Shown here piece after piece: positions 32,963 through 42,495 of a stretch of 57,197 nt of DNA. This DNA comes from Anaerolineales bacterium. GTDB taxonomy: Bacteria; Chloroflexota; Anaerolineae; Anaerolineales; RBG-16-64-43. Both the position numbers and the translations under genes were made by a program. Under the pieces are notes generated by a model. It was not told the DNA's origin. It was given only the letters and a program-made list of their open reading frames with translations, and did not search any database. Where the stretch lies: positions 1-57,197 of the forward strand of contig JAFGCU010000042.1 in assembly GCA_016932475.1 (NCBI GenBank), read 5' to 3'. How positions within the stretch are numbered: position 1 is the stretch's first letter; every line of letters starts with the position of its first letter.

Positions 32963-33874
32963 ATGAATGAGAGATCGCATGATCGCGGGTTGAGCATTGT
33001 CGGACCGTTCATCCTGATCGGTCTGGGGATCGTGCTCCTGCTCCAGCAGTTGAACATGATTCAATGGAGCCTGTGGGAGATCGCCTTCCGGCTGTGGCCG
33101 CTGATCATCATCGCCGTCGGGGCGGACATCCTGATCGCCCGGCGGTCCTTCATCGGGGCGGTCGCCTCGCTGCTGGTCGTCCTGGGGCTGCTCATCGGCG
33201 GGATCTACCTGATGGGGAACAGTCCGGCCGCTGCGGGTGAAAAACTTTCCTCCGAGGAGGTCGCCTACGATCTGGGCGACGCCGCCTCCGGCGATATCCG
33301 CCTGAGCATGGATGCCGGAAAGATGGCGCTCGGAGCCCTCTCCGCGGATTCCAAAAACGTCATCGCGGGGACGATCCGGCAATCGCCGAGGGAGGAAGTC
33401 AACTCGCGGCATAATTTCTCGGGAACGAAAGTCAACGTGAACATCTGGAGCGACTGGCCGAAAAACTATCTTTTCAATGCCGAAATCGACCATACCTGGA
33501 ATCTGGCATTGACCGGGCGCATTCCGCTGGATCTCGACCTCACGCTGGGGGCGGGGGAAATCGTCGCCGACCTGACGGGGCTGACGGTGACATCGGTAAA
33601 CGTGAAAATCGGCGCCGGGCGCCTTCTGCTGACGCTTCCGGAAAATGCGGATATGGACGTGGAAATCAGCATCGGAGCGGGTTCGGCGGAAATCATGCTC
33701 CCGGATGGGACCGCCTACAGGATTGATTGCACGACCGGGGTGGGCAATTGCGAACTCCCGAACGGTTCCGGCTTCTGGGGACAGGACTATACATCACCGG
33801 AGTATTCCTCCGCGGATGAAAAGATTGATATGGAAGTGAACGTCGGAGTGGGCGAAGCCAAAATCGTCCGATAG
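32963..33874 (+). CDS. LiaF-like membrane protein with beta-rich C-terminal domain
   Basis: This 303-aa protein has four N-terminal hydrophobic segments (FILIGLGIVLLLQQLNM, IAFRLWPLIIIAVGADILI, IGAVASLLVVLGLLIGGIYL) and a long extracytoplasmic domain of LTLGAGEIVADLTG, VKIGAGRLLLTLP, ISIGAGSAEIMLP and GVGEAKIVR strands. This is the repeating GAG pattern of LiaF/DUF2154-type toastrack domains. LiaF proteins inhibit or tune envelope-stress two-component systems; no such system is in the window. The ATG at 32963 follows GGGAGAG and lies five bases after pspC. It is the last gene before a strong terminator. Confidence 0.75.
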   Translation: MNERSHDRGLSIVGPFILIGLGIVLLLQQLNMIQWSLWEIAFRLWPLIIIAVGADILIARRSFIGAVASLLVVLGLLIGGIYLMGNSPAAAGEKLSSEEVAYDLGDAASGDIRLSMDAGKMALGALSADSKNVIAGTIRQSPREEVNSRHNFSGTKVNVNIWSDWPKNYLFNAEIDHTWNLALTGRIPLDLDLTLGAGEIVADLTGLTVTSVNVKIGAGRLLLTLPENADMDVEISIGAGSAEIMLPDGTAYRIDCTTGVGNCELPNGSGFWGQDYTSPEYSSADEKIDMEVNVGVGEAKIVR

Positions 33875-33913
33875 GATTGTTGGACCGGATTTTAAAAATA
33901 AAATAATGTTTGC

Positions 33914-33950
33914 GATAAGGCGCGCCGGACCGGCGCGCCTTATCTTTATC
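33914..33950 (+). terminator. Strong rho-independent terminator of the Lia/PspC-like operon
   Basis: A perfect 14-bp stem GATAAGGCGCGCCG/CGGCGCGCCTTATC (33914-33927 and 33931-33944) has a three-base loop, followed by TTTATC. It lies 40 bp after the stop of the LiaF-like gene. Confidence 0.88.
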
Positions 33951-34169
33951 AAGATCAATCCGGACAGGCGATAAAGAGAGTACGCGGAAGTCGCGGAAGG
34001 AGGCCGAAACACCGAAGCCTTCTTTTGTTCACAGTCCCGGTTTGAAAACTTTGGGGATCCTGTTTTCTCGGTGTTTTCGGATCTTCCTGGCGGATCGGCG
34101 GACAGGAATATAACGCCGGGCAGATTCCAATAGATGGTGTTTTCTGATCAATCCATTTTTCGCCCGCTC

Positions 34170-34221
34170 TTGACACACAGGAAAATTGATATATACTCAG
34201 AATATATATACGATATATATT
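34170..34221 (+). promoter_or_regulatory. Near-consensus sigma-70 promoter with PadR-type AT palindrome
   Basis: A perfect -35 TTGACA (34170-34175), a 16-bp spacer and a -10 TATACT (34192-34197) precede the padR gene. Immediately after the -10 lies AATATATAT-ACG-ATATATATT (34201-34221), a palindrome with 9-bp arms over the expected transcription start. PadR regulators bind ATATAT-rich palindromes of this sort, so autorepression of padR and the downstream ABC genes is inferred. Confidence 0.82.
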
Positions 34222-34288
34222 TAGAGAGAAAAGGTGAGATTTTCCCGTTCGGTAGACATTTTTCTTGGATAAACGCCAAAAGGAAAAA

Positions 34289-34831
34289 ATGCTGAAATTC
34301 GCCCTTTTGGGGCTGCTTGCGCAAGATCCGAAACACGGGTACGACCTGAAGAACGAACTCGAGCAGGCGCTGGGCGGCCATTGGGAGATCAATTTCGGCC
34401 AGATCTACACCACCCTGGCGCGCCTCGAGCGCGACGAGCTGGTCCGGGTGGCGGCGGAGGACCGGGACGGACGCGGAAAGAAGACCTACCGGATCACGGC
34501 AGCGGGGCGGAAGGATCTGGCCGCCTGGTTCGAGGAACCGGTGGAAAAGCCCCGCCAGCTCCGGGATGAATTCTTTATCAAATGGATCGTTGGAAAGCTG
34601 GCGGGGCAATCCGATCCGATGAGAATCATCGACCGCCAGCGCCAGGCCTACCTCACCCAACTCCGCGATCTGACCGCGCTCACCGGCCGCGCCGGCGATC
34701 CCAACGTCGAACTGATGGTGGAGGGTGCGATTTTGCACCTGCAGGCCGACCTGCGCTGGTTGGACCTGTGCGAGGAGCGGCTCGAACGCGGCGAGCTGGA
34801 AAAGCCGCGGGCGGCCATACGAAAGGAATAA
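34289..34831 (+). CDS. PadR family transcriptional regulator
   Basis: This 180-aa repressor has an N-terminal winged helix (residues 1-80): MLKFALLGLLAQDPKHGYDLKNELE, then INFGQIYTTLARLERDELV (recognition helix) and a wing DRDGRGKKTYRITAAGR. A helical C-terminal dimerisation part follows. The ATG at 34289, eight codons after a TTG at 34265, is the usual family start and has AAAAGGA upstream. It is the first gene of a run with two permeases and an ATPase, behind a promoter with an AT-rich operator. PadR members typically sense antimicrobials or phenolics and control transporters. Confidence 0.9.
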   Translation: MLKFALLGLLAQDPKHGYDLKNELEQALGGHWEINFGQIYTTLARLERDELVRVAAEDRDGRGKKTYRITAAGRKDLAAWFEEPVEKPRQLRDEFFIKWIVGKLAGQSDPMRIIDRQRQAYLTQLRDLTALTGRAGDPNVELMVEGAILHLQADLRWLDLCEERLERGELEKPRAAIRKE

Positions 34832-34834
34832 CCG

Positions 34835-35988
34835 ATGCTGTTGGATATTGCGTTTAAAACTCTCTGGCGCCGAAAACTCCGCACCCTCCTTACGGTGCTG
34901 GGGCTGGCCACCGCCATCCAGCTGTACATGATGATGACCGCGATCCTCTCCTTTTACGATACCGACATTCAACAGCAGGTCGCCGTTTTTGCCGGCAAGG
35001 TGTTCATTCAACGGCCGATGAAAGCGGTGGGCGCCGGCGAGGATTTTCCTTCGATGAACAGCTCGATCGCCGCGGCGTCCGCCGACTCTATACTCGCCCT
35101 CGAGGGAGTCAATCGTGCGGAGAGCTCGGCGCTCCTGTTCGTACCGCTCCAAGCCGACATGCGTCCGAACATGCCGCCTTCGTATTTCATCGTCGGGATG
35201 GAACCCGGGCATGAAAAAGCCTTCCTCGGAAATCGGAAACCGCAGTCCGGTTCCCTGGCGCTCCAGGACCCGCGCGGGGTGATCCTGGGCACGCGGGCCG
35301 CCGACCACTACCGCCCGGAGGGAAGCCCAATAGCGGCCCGGCCGGGCGATACGATCCGAGTCTTCGAACAGGAATTCACCGTCATCGGCGTGCTGGAGGG
35401 GGCATCCTCCCTTTATAACGGGATGGTGATCATGCCGCTTGAGTCAGCCCAGGAGCTGTTCAACCGGCCGGACACTGTTTCCGCGGTGATCCTTACCCCG
35501 TTTCGCGTGGATGCGGTCGAAGAAATCCAATCCGCCGTCCACGCGGCATACCCGAACCTCCAGGCTTCCAATCAGAAGGATGTCGCCGACAACGCGCGGG
35601 AAATGATGTCTATGCAGCGGGCATTTTTCGGCCTGATCAACCAATCGACGATCCTGACCACGATCATGGTGGTGATGGTCGTCGTGCTGATCGCGGTCAT
35701 GGAACAGCGCAAGGATATCGGCACCCTGCGCGCCATGGGTTCCCGCAAACGCCGGATCCTTGGCATGGTGCTCGGGGAATCGCTCCTGCTGGCGCTGGGC
35801 GGGGGATTGATGGCGCGCTCCCGCTGAATGCGGTCTTTAATTATGGTTTGTATGCCAATCCCGCGGAAACAATTCAATTGTGGCTGTCCACCCTCGGGGT
35901 GTGCCTTGCGATCGGGGTGCTGGCCTCGATCCTCCCCGCCTGGCAGGCGATGCGGGTGGATCCGCTCTCCGCGATGCAAATGGATTAA
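34835..35988 (+). pseudogene. MacB/FtsX-type ABC permease gene with a 2-nt frameshift
   Basis: In its first frame (34835-35827) this encodes 330 aa: an N-terminal membrane segment (KTLWRRKLRTLLTVLGLATAIQLY), a periplasmic core-like domain and two FtsX-type segments. It then runs out as LMARSR-stop. The missing end follows in another frame (LPLNAVFNYG..., LASILPAWQAMRVDPLSAMQMD, stop at 35988). Removing two bases from GCGCGC at 35813-35818 restores a 383-aa protein that aligns end to end with the next permease (387 aa). Either a real inactivating or phase-variable mutation or an assembly error. Four bases separate it from padR. Confidence 0.85.
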
Positions 35989-36024
35989 TCGTACAGCCGG
36001 GAATTCCGGCTGCAGGAGGAAACG

Positions 36025-37188
36025 ATGCTCTTGGATCTTGCTTGGAAGAATATCTGGAGGCGGAAACTGCGGTCACTCCTGACCATCCTTGGGGTGGCGT
36101 CCGCCGTTCAGCTTTACCTGATGGTTCACGGGGTTATGGGGACGTATACCGGCGAAATCAACGGACAGGTTAATGCTTTCGCGGGGAGGATCGTGATCCA
36201 GCAGCAGGTGGAGAGTGGCGGGGGAAAATCGGATCTGACTTCATCCACGAGCAGCCTGATGGAAGAAACCGCCGAAGCGCTGCTGGCGACCGGCGGCATC
36301 GATCGCGCGGCCAGTTCGGCCCTGTTGTTTGTCCCGATCGCCAGGGCGCTCATGCCGTATATTCCGCCCGCGGTGGTTGCGGTCGGGCTCGAGCCCGGGC
36401 ATGAGGCGGCGTACCTGGGAGGGCTGAAGGCCGCATCCGGACGCCTGACCCTGGAAGAGCCTGACGAGGTCATCCTCGGGCAGGGTGCGGCGGAGTATTA
36501 CCGGTCGGAGAACAACGGCGATCCGGTCGGCATCCGCTCGACGATCCCCGTCGGCGGACGAACCCTGAAGGTTGTCGGAATTCTCGGGGATGCGCCCCAG
36601 CTTTTTGCGAATGCCGTCATCATGCCCCTCCCGACCGCGCAAGCCATCTTCGACCGGCCGGGAACGGTCACCTCGGTGATCCTCACGGTGCAAAACACCG
36701 GCGCCGTGGAAACGGTTAAATCATCCATCCAGGCGGGTTTCTCAGGCCTGACGGTATCCACCCAGGACGATATGCTGCGCAGTGCATCCTCCATTCTGGA
36801 TGCGATGAACAGTTTCATGAGCATCATCGAGACCTCCATCCTCACGGTGGCCGTGATCGTGGTGATGATCGTGGTGATCGTCTCGGTGATGGAGGCGCGG
36901 CGGGAAATCGGCACGCTGCGGGCGGTGGGCGCCGCGCGCTGGCGGATCTTCACCATGGTGGCCGGGCAATCGATTGTGCTGAGTATGATGGGAACGCTGG
37001 TTGCCCTGCCGATCGCCTTGTTTTTTGTGCAATGGGGCATGAGCGATTATCTCTCGAGCGTCACAGGCGTGCTGCAAGTCTGGTGGCAGATCCTCGTGAC
37101 TGCGGTCGGAGTCGGATTGGCCGCCTCGATTCTGCCGGCTTGGCAGGCGGTAAGGGTCGATCCGCTGGAATCCCTGAGATATGAATAA
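36025..37188 (+). CDS. ABC transporter permease (MacB/FtsX family)
   Basis: This 387-aa membrane subunit of an ABC exporter has a first membrane segment at residues 12-35 (RKLRSLLTILGVASAVQLYLM), a large extracytoplasmic MacB_PCD-like domain, then three FtsX-type segments near the C-terminus (ILTVAVIVVMIVVIVSVMEARREIGTLRAVGA, LVALPIALFFVQWG, LVTAVGVGLAASILPAWQAVRVDPLESL). It is clearly paralogous to the frameshifted permease before it, so the two would form a heterodimer. A ribosome site AGGAGG precedes the ATG. Such systems export peptides, lipoproteins or macrolides. Confidence 0.9.
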   Translation: MLLDLAWKNIWRRKLRSLLTILGVASAVQLYLMVHGVMGTYTGEINGQVNAFAGRIVIQQQVESGGGKSDLTSSTSSLMEETAEALLATGGIDRAASSALLFVPIARALMPYIPPAVVAVGLEPGHEAAYLGGLKAASGRLTLEEPDEVILGQGAAEYYRSENNGDPVGIRSTIPVGGRTLKVVGILGDAPQLFANAVIMPLPTAQAIFDRPGTVTSVILTVQNTGAVETVKSSIQAGFSGLTVSTQDDMLRSASSILDAMNSFMSIIETSILTVAVIVVMIVVIVSVMEARREIGTLRAVGAARWRIFTMVAGQSIVLSMMGTLVALPIALFFVQWGMSDYLSSVTGVLQVWWQILVTAVGVGLAASILPAWQAVRVDPLESLRYE

Positions 37189-37280
37189 CCAACCCGCATC
37201 CGCCGTCCCCTCCAAAGGTCGGGGGTAAGGGGAACGGCCGGTCCGGGGGGAAAGAGCAATCCTTAAAAAGGAAGGCAACC

Positions 37281-38024
<744 letters not shown>

Positions 38025-38067
38025 GGTTTTTCGGTAGACAGCAAAGTCCGGCTCTTTGCTTGCATCC

Positions 38068-38122
38068 GCCTCACCCCGATGCAGGGGCGACCCATTGGGT
38101 CGCCCCTGCATCGGGGTGAGGC
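38068..38122. repeat. Near-perfect 55-bp palindrome
   Basis: Left arm 38068-38094 and right arm 38096-38122 are perfect reverse complements (27 bp each) with one central base; the inner words are GCAGGGGCGACCCA/TGGGTCGCCCCTGC. It lies between the ABC ATPase stop and the UbiA gene, where it can end or pause transcription. Such exact symmetry suggests a mobile palindromic repeat. Confidence 0.85.
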
Positions 38123-38163
38123 TCTTTTGCCGTGATATGATAACCGTCCCTGGAGAAACCCAA

Positions 38164-39150
38164 TTGAATCCTTCCATGTGGCTTCGGGCACTGCAAGTCA
38201 TCCCAAAAATCAACCGCGCGGAATGGGAGAAACTCGATCTGATCTCCCGCTGGCTGATCGCGACCCGCGCCGCGGTTCTGATCCTGACCTTTTTATCGGC
38301 CGCGGTCGCCGGATTGCTTGCCGCGCGGGACGGGCTTTTCCGCTGGGCGCCGTGGCTGCTGGTGGCGGTCGGGCTGGTGATGGCGCATGCGACCAACAAC
38401 CTGCTCAACGACCTGGTGGATTACCTGCGCGGCGTCGACGAAGACAATTATTTCCGAACCCAATATGGCCCGCAGACCGTTCAACAGGGCTTGCTCTCCA
38501 AGCGGCAGCTGCTGGCGTACGCCGCCGTAACAGGCGCGGCGGCGGCGGCGTGCGGGCTGCTCCTGGCGGCCGAACGCGGCCTTCCGGTCCTGGTGCTGAT
38601 GGCGGTTGGCGCGGCGTTTGTCCTGTTCTACACCTGGCCGCTTAAATATATCGGCCTGGGCGAGTTGACCGTGATCCTCGTGTGGGGGCCGCTGATGGTG
38701 GGCGGGGGGTATTACGCCGTCACCGGCCAATGGGATTGGAACGTGCTGTTGGCGAGTGTCCCGTGCGCGCTCGGCGCGACGACCGTGATCTTCGGCAAGC
38801 ACATCGATAAACTCGAAGCGGATAAACGCAAACGCATCCGCACCCTGCCGGTTCTTCTCGGCGAGAAGGCCGCCCGCTTTGGGGTGATGGGTATGGTGGC
38901 GCTGCAATACCTGCTGGTCCTGGTCCTGATCCTGACCGGTTATTTTTCGCCGGCGATGCTCCTGGTGCTGCCGGCGCTGTACTTCAGCCGCCCGGTCTGG
39001 CAAATGTACCCGCACCCGCGGCCGTTGGAGCCTCCCGCGGAGGCGCAATCCTTCTGGCCGTTGTGGTTCGTGGCGGCCGCGTTTTATCATCACCGGGCAT
39101 ACGGGATCCTCTTCCTGGCGGGGTTGACACTTCAGTGGATTCTGGCATAG
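38164..39150 (+). CDS. UbiA superfamily prenyltransferase (MenA-like)
   Basis: This polytopic membrane enzyme (328 aa, about eight to nine hydrophobic segments) attaches a polyprenyl chain to an aromatic acceptor. The two Asp-rich motifs are present: NNLLNDLVDYLRGVDED (NDxxD type, close to MenA) and KHIDKLEADKRKRIRTLPV. A menaquinone pathway role is the most likely family function, yet no other men gene is near. TTG at 38164 has GGAG eight bases upstream; ATG at 38176 is the next choice. It ends 39 bp before a nitroreductase gene. Confidence 0.83.
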   Translation: MNPSMWLRALQVIPKINRAEWEKLDLISRWLIATRAAVLILTFLSAAVAGLLAARDGLFRWAPWLLVAVGLVMAHATNNLLNDLVDYLRGVDEDNYFRTQYGPQTVQQGLLSKRQLLAYAAVTGAAAAACGLLLAAERGLPVLVLMAVGAAFVLFYTWPLKYIGLGELTVILVWGPLMVGGGYYAVTGQWDWNVLLASVPCALGATTVIFGKHIDKLEADKRKRIRTLPVLLGEKAARFGVMGMVALQYLLVLVLILTGYFSPAMLLVLPALYFSRPVWQMYPHPRPLEPPAEAQSFWPLWFVAAAFYHHRAYGILFLAGLTLQWILA

Positions 39151-39189
39151 CCCGGATTCATCTATTCGGAGATGCCACAGGAGGCCTCG

Positions 39190-39708
39190 ATGGATTTCTT
39201 TGAAGTGATCCGCACGCGGAGGTCCATCCGCCGGTTCGAGGACCAGCCGGTGGAGGAGGAAAAGCTCACCGCCATCCTGGAGGCGGCCAATGCGGCGCCT
39301 TCCGCCGGAAATCTTCAGGCGTATGAGATTTACGTCATCCGGAGCCAATCCGCGCTGGCCCGGCTGGCCAGCCTGCTTGGGAACATGGAATTCTTCGCCG
39401 AAGTCCCGGCCGTCCTGATCTTCTGCGCCAACCCGGAGCGCTCGGTGATCCAATACAGCAACCGCGGCCGGACGCTGTACGCGGTGCAGGATGCGACCAT
39501 CGCCTGCACGCACGCCATGCTGGCCGCAACCGCGCTCGGCCTGGCCAGCGTCTGGGTGGGCGCTTTTCAGGAGAAGGCCGTTTCCGAAGCGCTGGCTTTG
39601 CCCGCCGCCCACCGGCCGGTCGCATTGCTTCCGATCGGTTATCCGGCGGAAACCGTCGAACCGCGCGCCCGGCGGACGTTGAAGGATATTGTCCACCTCG
39701 TAAAATAA
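39190..39708 (+). CDS. Nitroreductase family protein
   Basis: This is an FMN-dependent NAD(P)H oxidoreductase of the nitroreductase fold, 172 aa. It shows the N-terminal FMN contacts (IRTRRSIRRFEDQPVEEEKL, AANAAPSAGNLQAYEIYV) and the C-terminal GLASVWVGAF and PIGYP (phosphate and flavin contacts). Start ATG 39190 has AGGAGG upstream; an in-frame ATG 18 bp earlier is less likely. The physiological substrate is not determined. It probably shares a transcript with the UbiA gene. Confidence 0.87.
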   Translation: MDFFEVIRTRRSIRRFEDQPVEEEKLTAILEAANAAPSAGNLQAYEIYVIRSQSALARLASLLGNMEFFAEVPAVLIFCANPERSVIQYSNRGRTLYAVQDATIACTHAMLAATALGLASVWVGAFQEKAVSEALALPAAHRPVALLPIGYPAETVEPRARRTLKDIVHLVK

Positions 39709-39857
39709 TCTGAGAATATTGGACCCGTCACCCTGGGCAACAACGAAGGGTCTGCACTTGCGGGGGGAGGAGGGATGCTTCGCGTTCCCCGGCGCGCTCG
39801 CAAAATGCGCTCCGCATAACCGCCCCAAAAAGAGAGCTCACGTTGGAGGATTATCGG

Positions 39858-41423
39858 ATGAAGTTGGGAAACCTGCATTGGCTGCCGGCGGTTCTGCTGC
39901 TCGGGTGTTTCGGCTGTGCGCAGGCGTCCGGCGCGAAAGAATTGCGCTACGGGCTGACGCTTGTGCCGACCGGCATCGATCCGCATGTGCATGCTTCATC
40001 GGAACTGGGGATTCCGCTGGCGTCGGTGTACGACACGCTCGTCTTCCGCGATTCGGCCGGAGCGTTCGTCCCGGGGTTGGCGGAGCGCTGGGATGTAACC
40101 CCGGACGGCCTCCAATACACCTTCCATCTGCGGAGCGGTGTCCGTTTCCACGACGGCACGGCATTCAACGCCGCCGCCGTGAAGATAAACCTGGACCGGA
40201 TCCTTGACCCGGCTACCAAATCCCAAAAAGCGCGATTCATGATCGATTCGGTGACGGCGGTTACCGTCCTGGACGATTTCACGATCCGGCTCGAACTCTC
40301 CGAACCGTTTTCCCCGCTGCTGGATTCCCTTTCCCAGGTTTACCTTGGGATGGCCTCGCCCGCGGCTCTGGAGCAATGGGGCGCGGATTATCAGTTCCAC
40401 CAGTCGGGGACCGGACCCTTTCGCTTTATCGAGTACGCGGCGGGGGATCATCTGACGCTCGAGCGAAATCCGGATTATGCATGGGCGCCCTCCACGTACC
40501 GGAACAAGACCGCCGCGCTGGACCGGATCGTGTTCCGCTTCTACGCGGATGCGGCGACCCGCGCGCCGGCGCTGCTTTCCGGCGAGGTGGACGTGATGGG
40601 CGAGGTGCTGCCGGGGGATGCCGCCGACCTGGAAAAAGACGCCTCCTTCTCCGTCTACCCGGTTGCCGTGCCGGGACAGCCCCTGCAATTCTTTTTTAAC
40701 CTCAACCAGGATCCTACCGGCGATGTGCGCGTGCGCCGGGCGCTGCTGGCCGCCACCGATCGCGTCTCGATGGTGCGCACGGTGTTCGGTTCCTATTCTC
40801 CGGTGGCGGTCGGGCCGCTGACTCAGGCGACCTGGGGTGCGGCGAGCGTCGTTCCGGCGGATGCCTTCGACCGCGCCGAAGCGGATACGCTCCTGGAAGA
40901 GGCCGGCTGGAAGGATGTGAATGGGGACGGAATCCGCGAGAAGGATGGGCAACCTCTGCGCCTGACGGTTGTCTACCCGGCCTGGGGGATGACGCCGCAG
41001 ACCGCCGAGCTTCTCGAGGTGCAATGGATGGAAATCGGCGCGGCTGTCGAGCTTGTGCAGGCGGCTTCCTTCTCCGCCCTGATGGAAGCCCGCGCCGGCG
41101 GGCGCTACCATCTGATCTCGATGAACCTGGCCGGGACCGATCCGGACCTGCTGCGGTCCTTCTACCGCTCCGATGGCGCCTACAACTGGGCAGGAGTTGC
41201 CAACAGCGACCTCGATGCGCTGCTGGATCAGGCTGTCAGCACGGCGGACACCGCCCGGCGGATGGATTTATACCGCCAAGCCCAGGAGATCATCGCGCGG
41301 GAATGCCTGATCCTGCCGGTCCGGGATTATGTAAATATAAATGTCGCACACAGCCGGGTTAACGGATTGACGTACTCGCCGCAGGGCTGGTTCCCGGTGC
41401 TCATTGATGTGCAGATGGATTGA
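39858..41423 (+). CDS. ABC transporter substrate-binding lipoprotein, family 5
   Basis: This 521-aa extracytoplasmic binding protein of the oligopeptide/dipeptide/nickel group has a lipoprotein signal with Cys17 (VLLLGC). Family-5 motifs include WDVTPDGLQYTFHLRSGVRFHDGTAFNA and QSGTGPFRFIEYAAGDHLTLERNPDY. The ATG at 39858 has GGAGGA about eight bases upstream; a TTG at 39843 lies inside that site and is rejected. No permease or ATPase of the same system is adjacent, so it is an orphan whose partners are elsewhere, or it acts as a receptor. The ligand is unknown. Confidence 0.88.
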   Translation: MKLGNLHWLPAVLLLGCFGCAQASGAKELRYGLTLVPTGIDPHVHASSELGIPLASVYDTLVFRDSAGAFVPGLAERWDVTPDGLQYTFHLRSGVRFHDGTAFNAAAVKINLDRILDPATKSQKARFMIDSVTAVTVLDDFTIRLELSEPFSPLLDSLSQVYLGMASPAALEQWGADYQFHQSGTGPFRFIEYAAGDHLTLERNPDYAWAPSTYRNKTAALDRIVFRFYADAATRAPALLSGEVDVMGEVLPGDAADLEKDASFSVYPVAVPGQPLQFFFNLNQDPTGDVRVRRALLAATDRVSMVRTVFGSYSPVAVGPLTQATWGAASVVPADAFDRAEADTLLEEAGWKDVNGDGIREKDGQPLRLTVVYPAWGMTPQTAELLEVQWMEIGAAVELVQAASFSALMEARAGGRYHLISMNLAGTDPDLLRSFYRSDGAYNWAGVANSDLDALLDQAVSTADTARRMDLYRQAQEIIARECLILPVRDYVNINVAHSRVNGLTYSPQGWFPVLIDVQMD

Positions 41424-41849
41424 AGGATGATTGCCGGTGCCGGCATGACGATCCCCGACGCGCCGGCATGACGGTACCGTCATCCCGGCGTGCTTTAGGC
41501 CGGGATCCAGAGGCAGCCTGCGTATAATCGCTTGTCGTTCGTGTGAAAAGCCGTGGATGCCGGCCAAGTACACCCTCGCTGTGCAACCATCACTGCTCTA
41601 CCCTCAAAACCGAGCGGTGATGCTCCGCGAGGGCAGGCGTCGGCATGACGACCGCCGTCAACCCGCACCTGGCACCCTTTTCGCACTCTTGACCATGCCT
41701 ACTTGCTTTTTGCCCATATTGGGGACAAAATTACAGTATTAATGACCGGTTTACTCTTACAGGGGGAGGGGCCAATACAATGAAGAAAGCGGCAGCCGCA
41801 TGGGCAGCTCTTCCCTGCGGATGATTGCATTGCGATATGGGAGGGCTGA
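41424..41849. repeat. Intergenic composite stem-loop repeat and pilus-operon leader
   Basis: From about 41440 to 41660 this gap is a composite repeat (CGGCATGACG..., CCGTCATCCCGGCGTGC/GGCCGGGAT, an inner CTCGC...GCGAGGG cassette, GGCATGACGACC). Beyond it lies a leader for the pilus operon: AGGGGGAGGGG at 41761, then a 14-codon frame beginning MKKAAAA at 41780 that ends at 41824. It may be a leader peptide or coincidence. No clear promoter was found. Confidence 0.5.
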
Positions 41850-42455
41850 TTGACGGCGGAGCAGGCAGGGAATATCGGTCTCGGGTTTCTCCTGGTTTGG
41901 CTGGCGGTGGAGACCCTGTGGGACCTTAAAAAATCGGTAATTCTCCCCTTATGGCTGGTTTTCCCGCCTGTCCTGGCGGGATTGGCCTATCAAGCCGTAT
42001 TCGGGAAGTGGTATATCGCCGCGGCGATCGGGATGGCCCTGCTGTTGCATCTCTCCGACAAACTTCTGATCCGGGGAGCGGGGACGGCCATCATGCTTGC
42101 GGCGTCGGCCCTGTCGGGCCATTGGGCCCTGGCCGCCGGATTGGTCCTGTACTGGGTGCTTTGGGAAGCGAACATCGCAGGCGGCGCGGATGCGCTTGCG
42201 GCGTACGCCGCCCTGATGCTCTTCCCGCGCTGGGAGATGTTCGGATTTCTGCTCCTGGGTATTTTGCTCTGGGCGGTGGTCACCATGGTCGTGGTGTACC
42301 GGGGATTGCTGGCGGAACGCTGGAAGCAGATGGCGTACCGCCTGATGCTCCGCCAACTGCCGACCGAGGCCGAATTGAACACCGAAGGCCGGCCGACGAT
42401 CGGCGGGGTCTGGCTGGGGGTGGCGCTGTTTGCGGTGTGGGCGGTGACCACATGA
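41850..42455 (+). CDS. Prepilin peptidase (A24 family, TadV/CpaA-like)
   Basis: This inner-membrane aspartic peptidase cleaves and methylates type IV-like prepilins. The 201-aa protein has about six hydrophobic segments with the two family aspartates: Asp25 (TLWDLKKSVI) and Asp114 in GGAD, a variant of GxGD. It starts at a TTG (41850) with GGGAGGG four bases upstream. It opens a gene order typical of Tad pili, followed 40 bp later by TadZ. The substrates are presumably the three Flp prepilins and the TadE/TadG proteins downstream. Confidence 0.85.
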   Translation: MTAEQAGNIGLGFLLVWLAVETLWDLKKSVILPLWLVFPPVLAGLAYQAVFGKWYIAAAIGMALLLHLSDKLLIRGAGTAIMLAASALSGHWALAAGLVLYWVLWEANIAGGADALAAYAALMLFPRWEMFGFLLLGILLWAVVTMVVVYRGLLAERWKQMAYRLMLRQLPTEAELNTEGRPTIGGVWLGVALFAVWAVTT

Positions 42456-42495
42456 CGGAGTGGATTAAAGAGGAAGAGCGCAGAGAGGCGGATCT

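Noticed and set aside
38293-39828. Minus-strand open frame of 511 codons opposite the UbiA and nitroreductase genes
   Set aside because: It overlaps two genes with family motifs on the other strand and has no ribosome site or domain of its own.
41780-41824. 14-codon frame MKKAAAA... before the prepilin peptidase gene
   Set aside because: It has a G-rich site at a suitable distance, but such short frames arise by chance; mentioned only as a possible leader.
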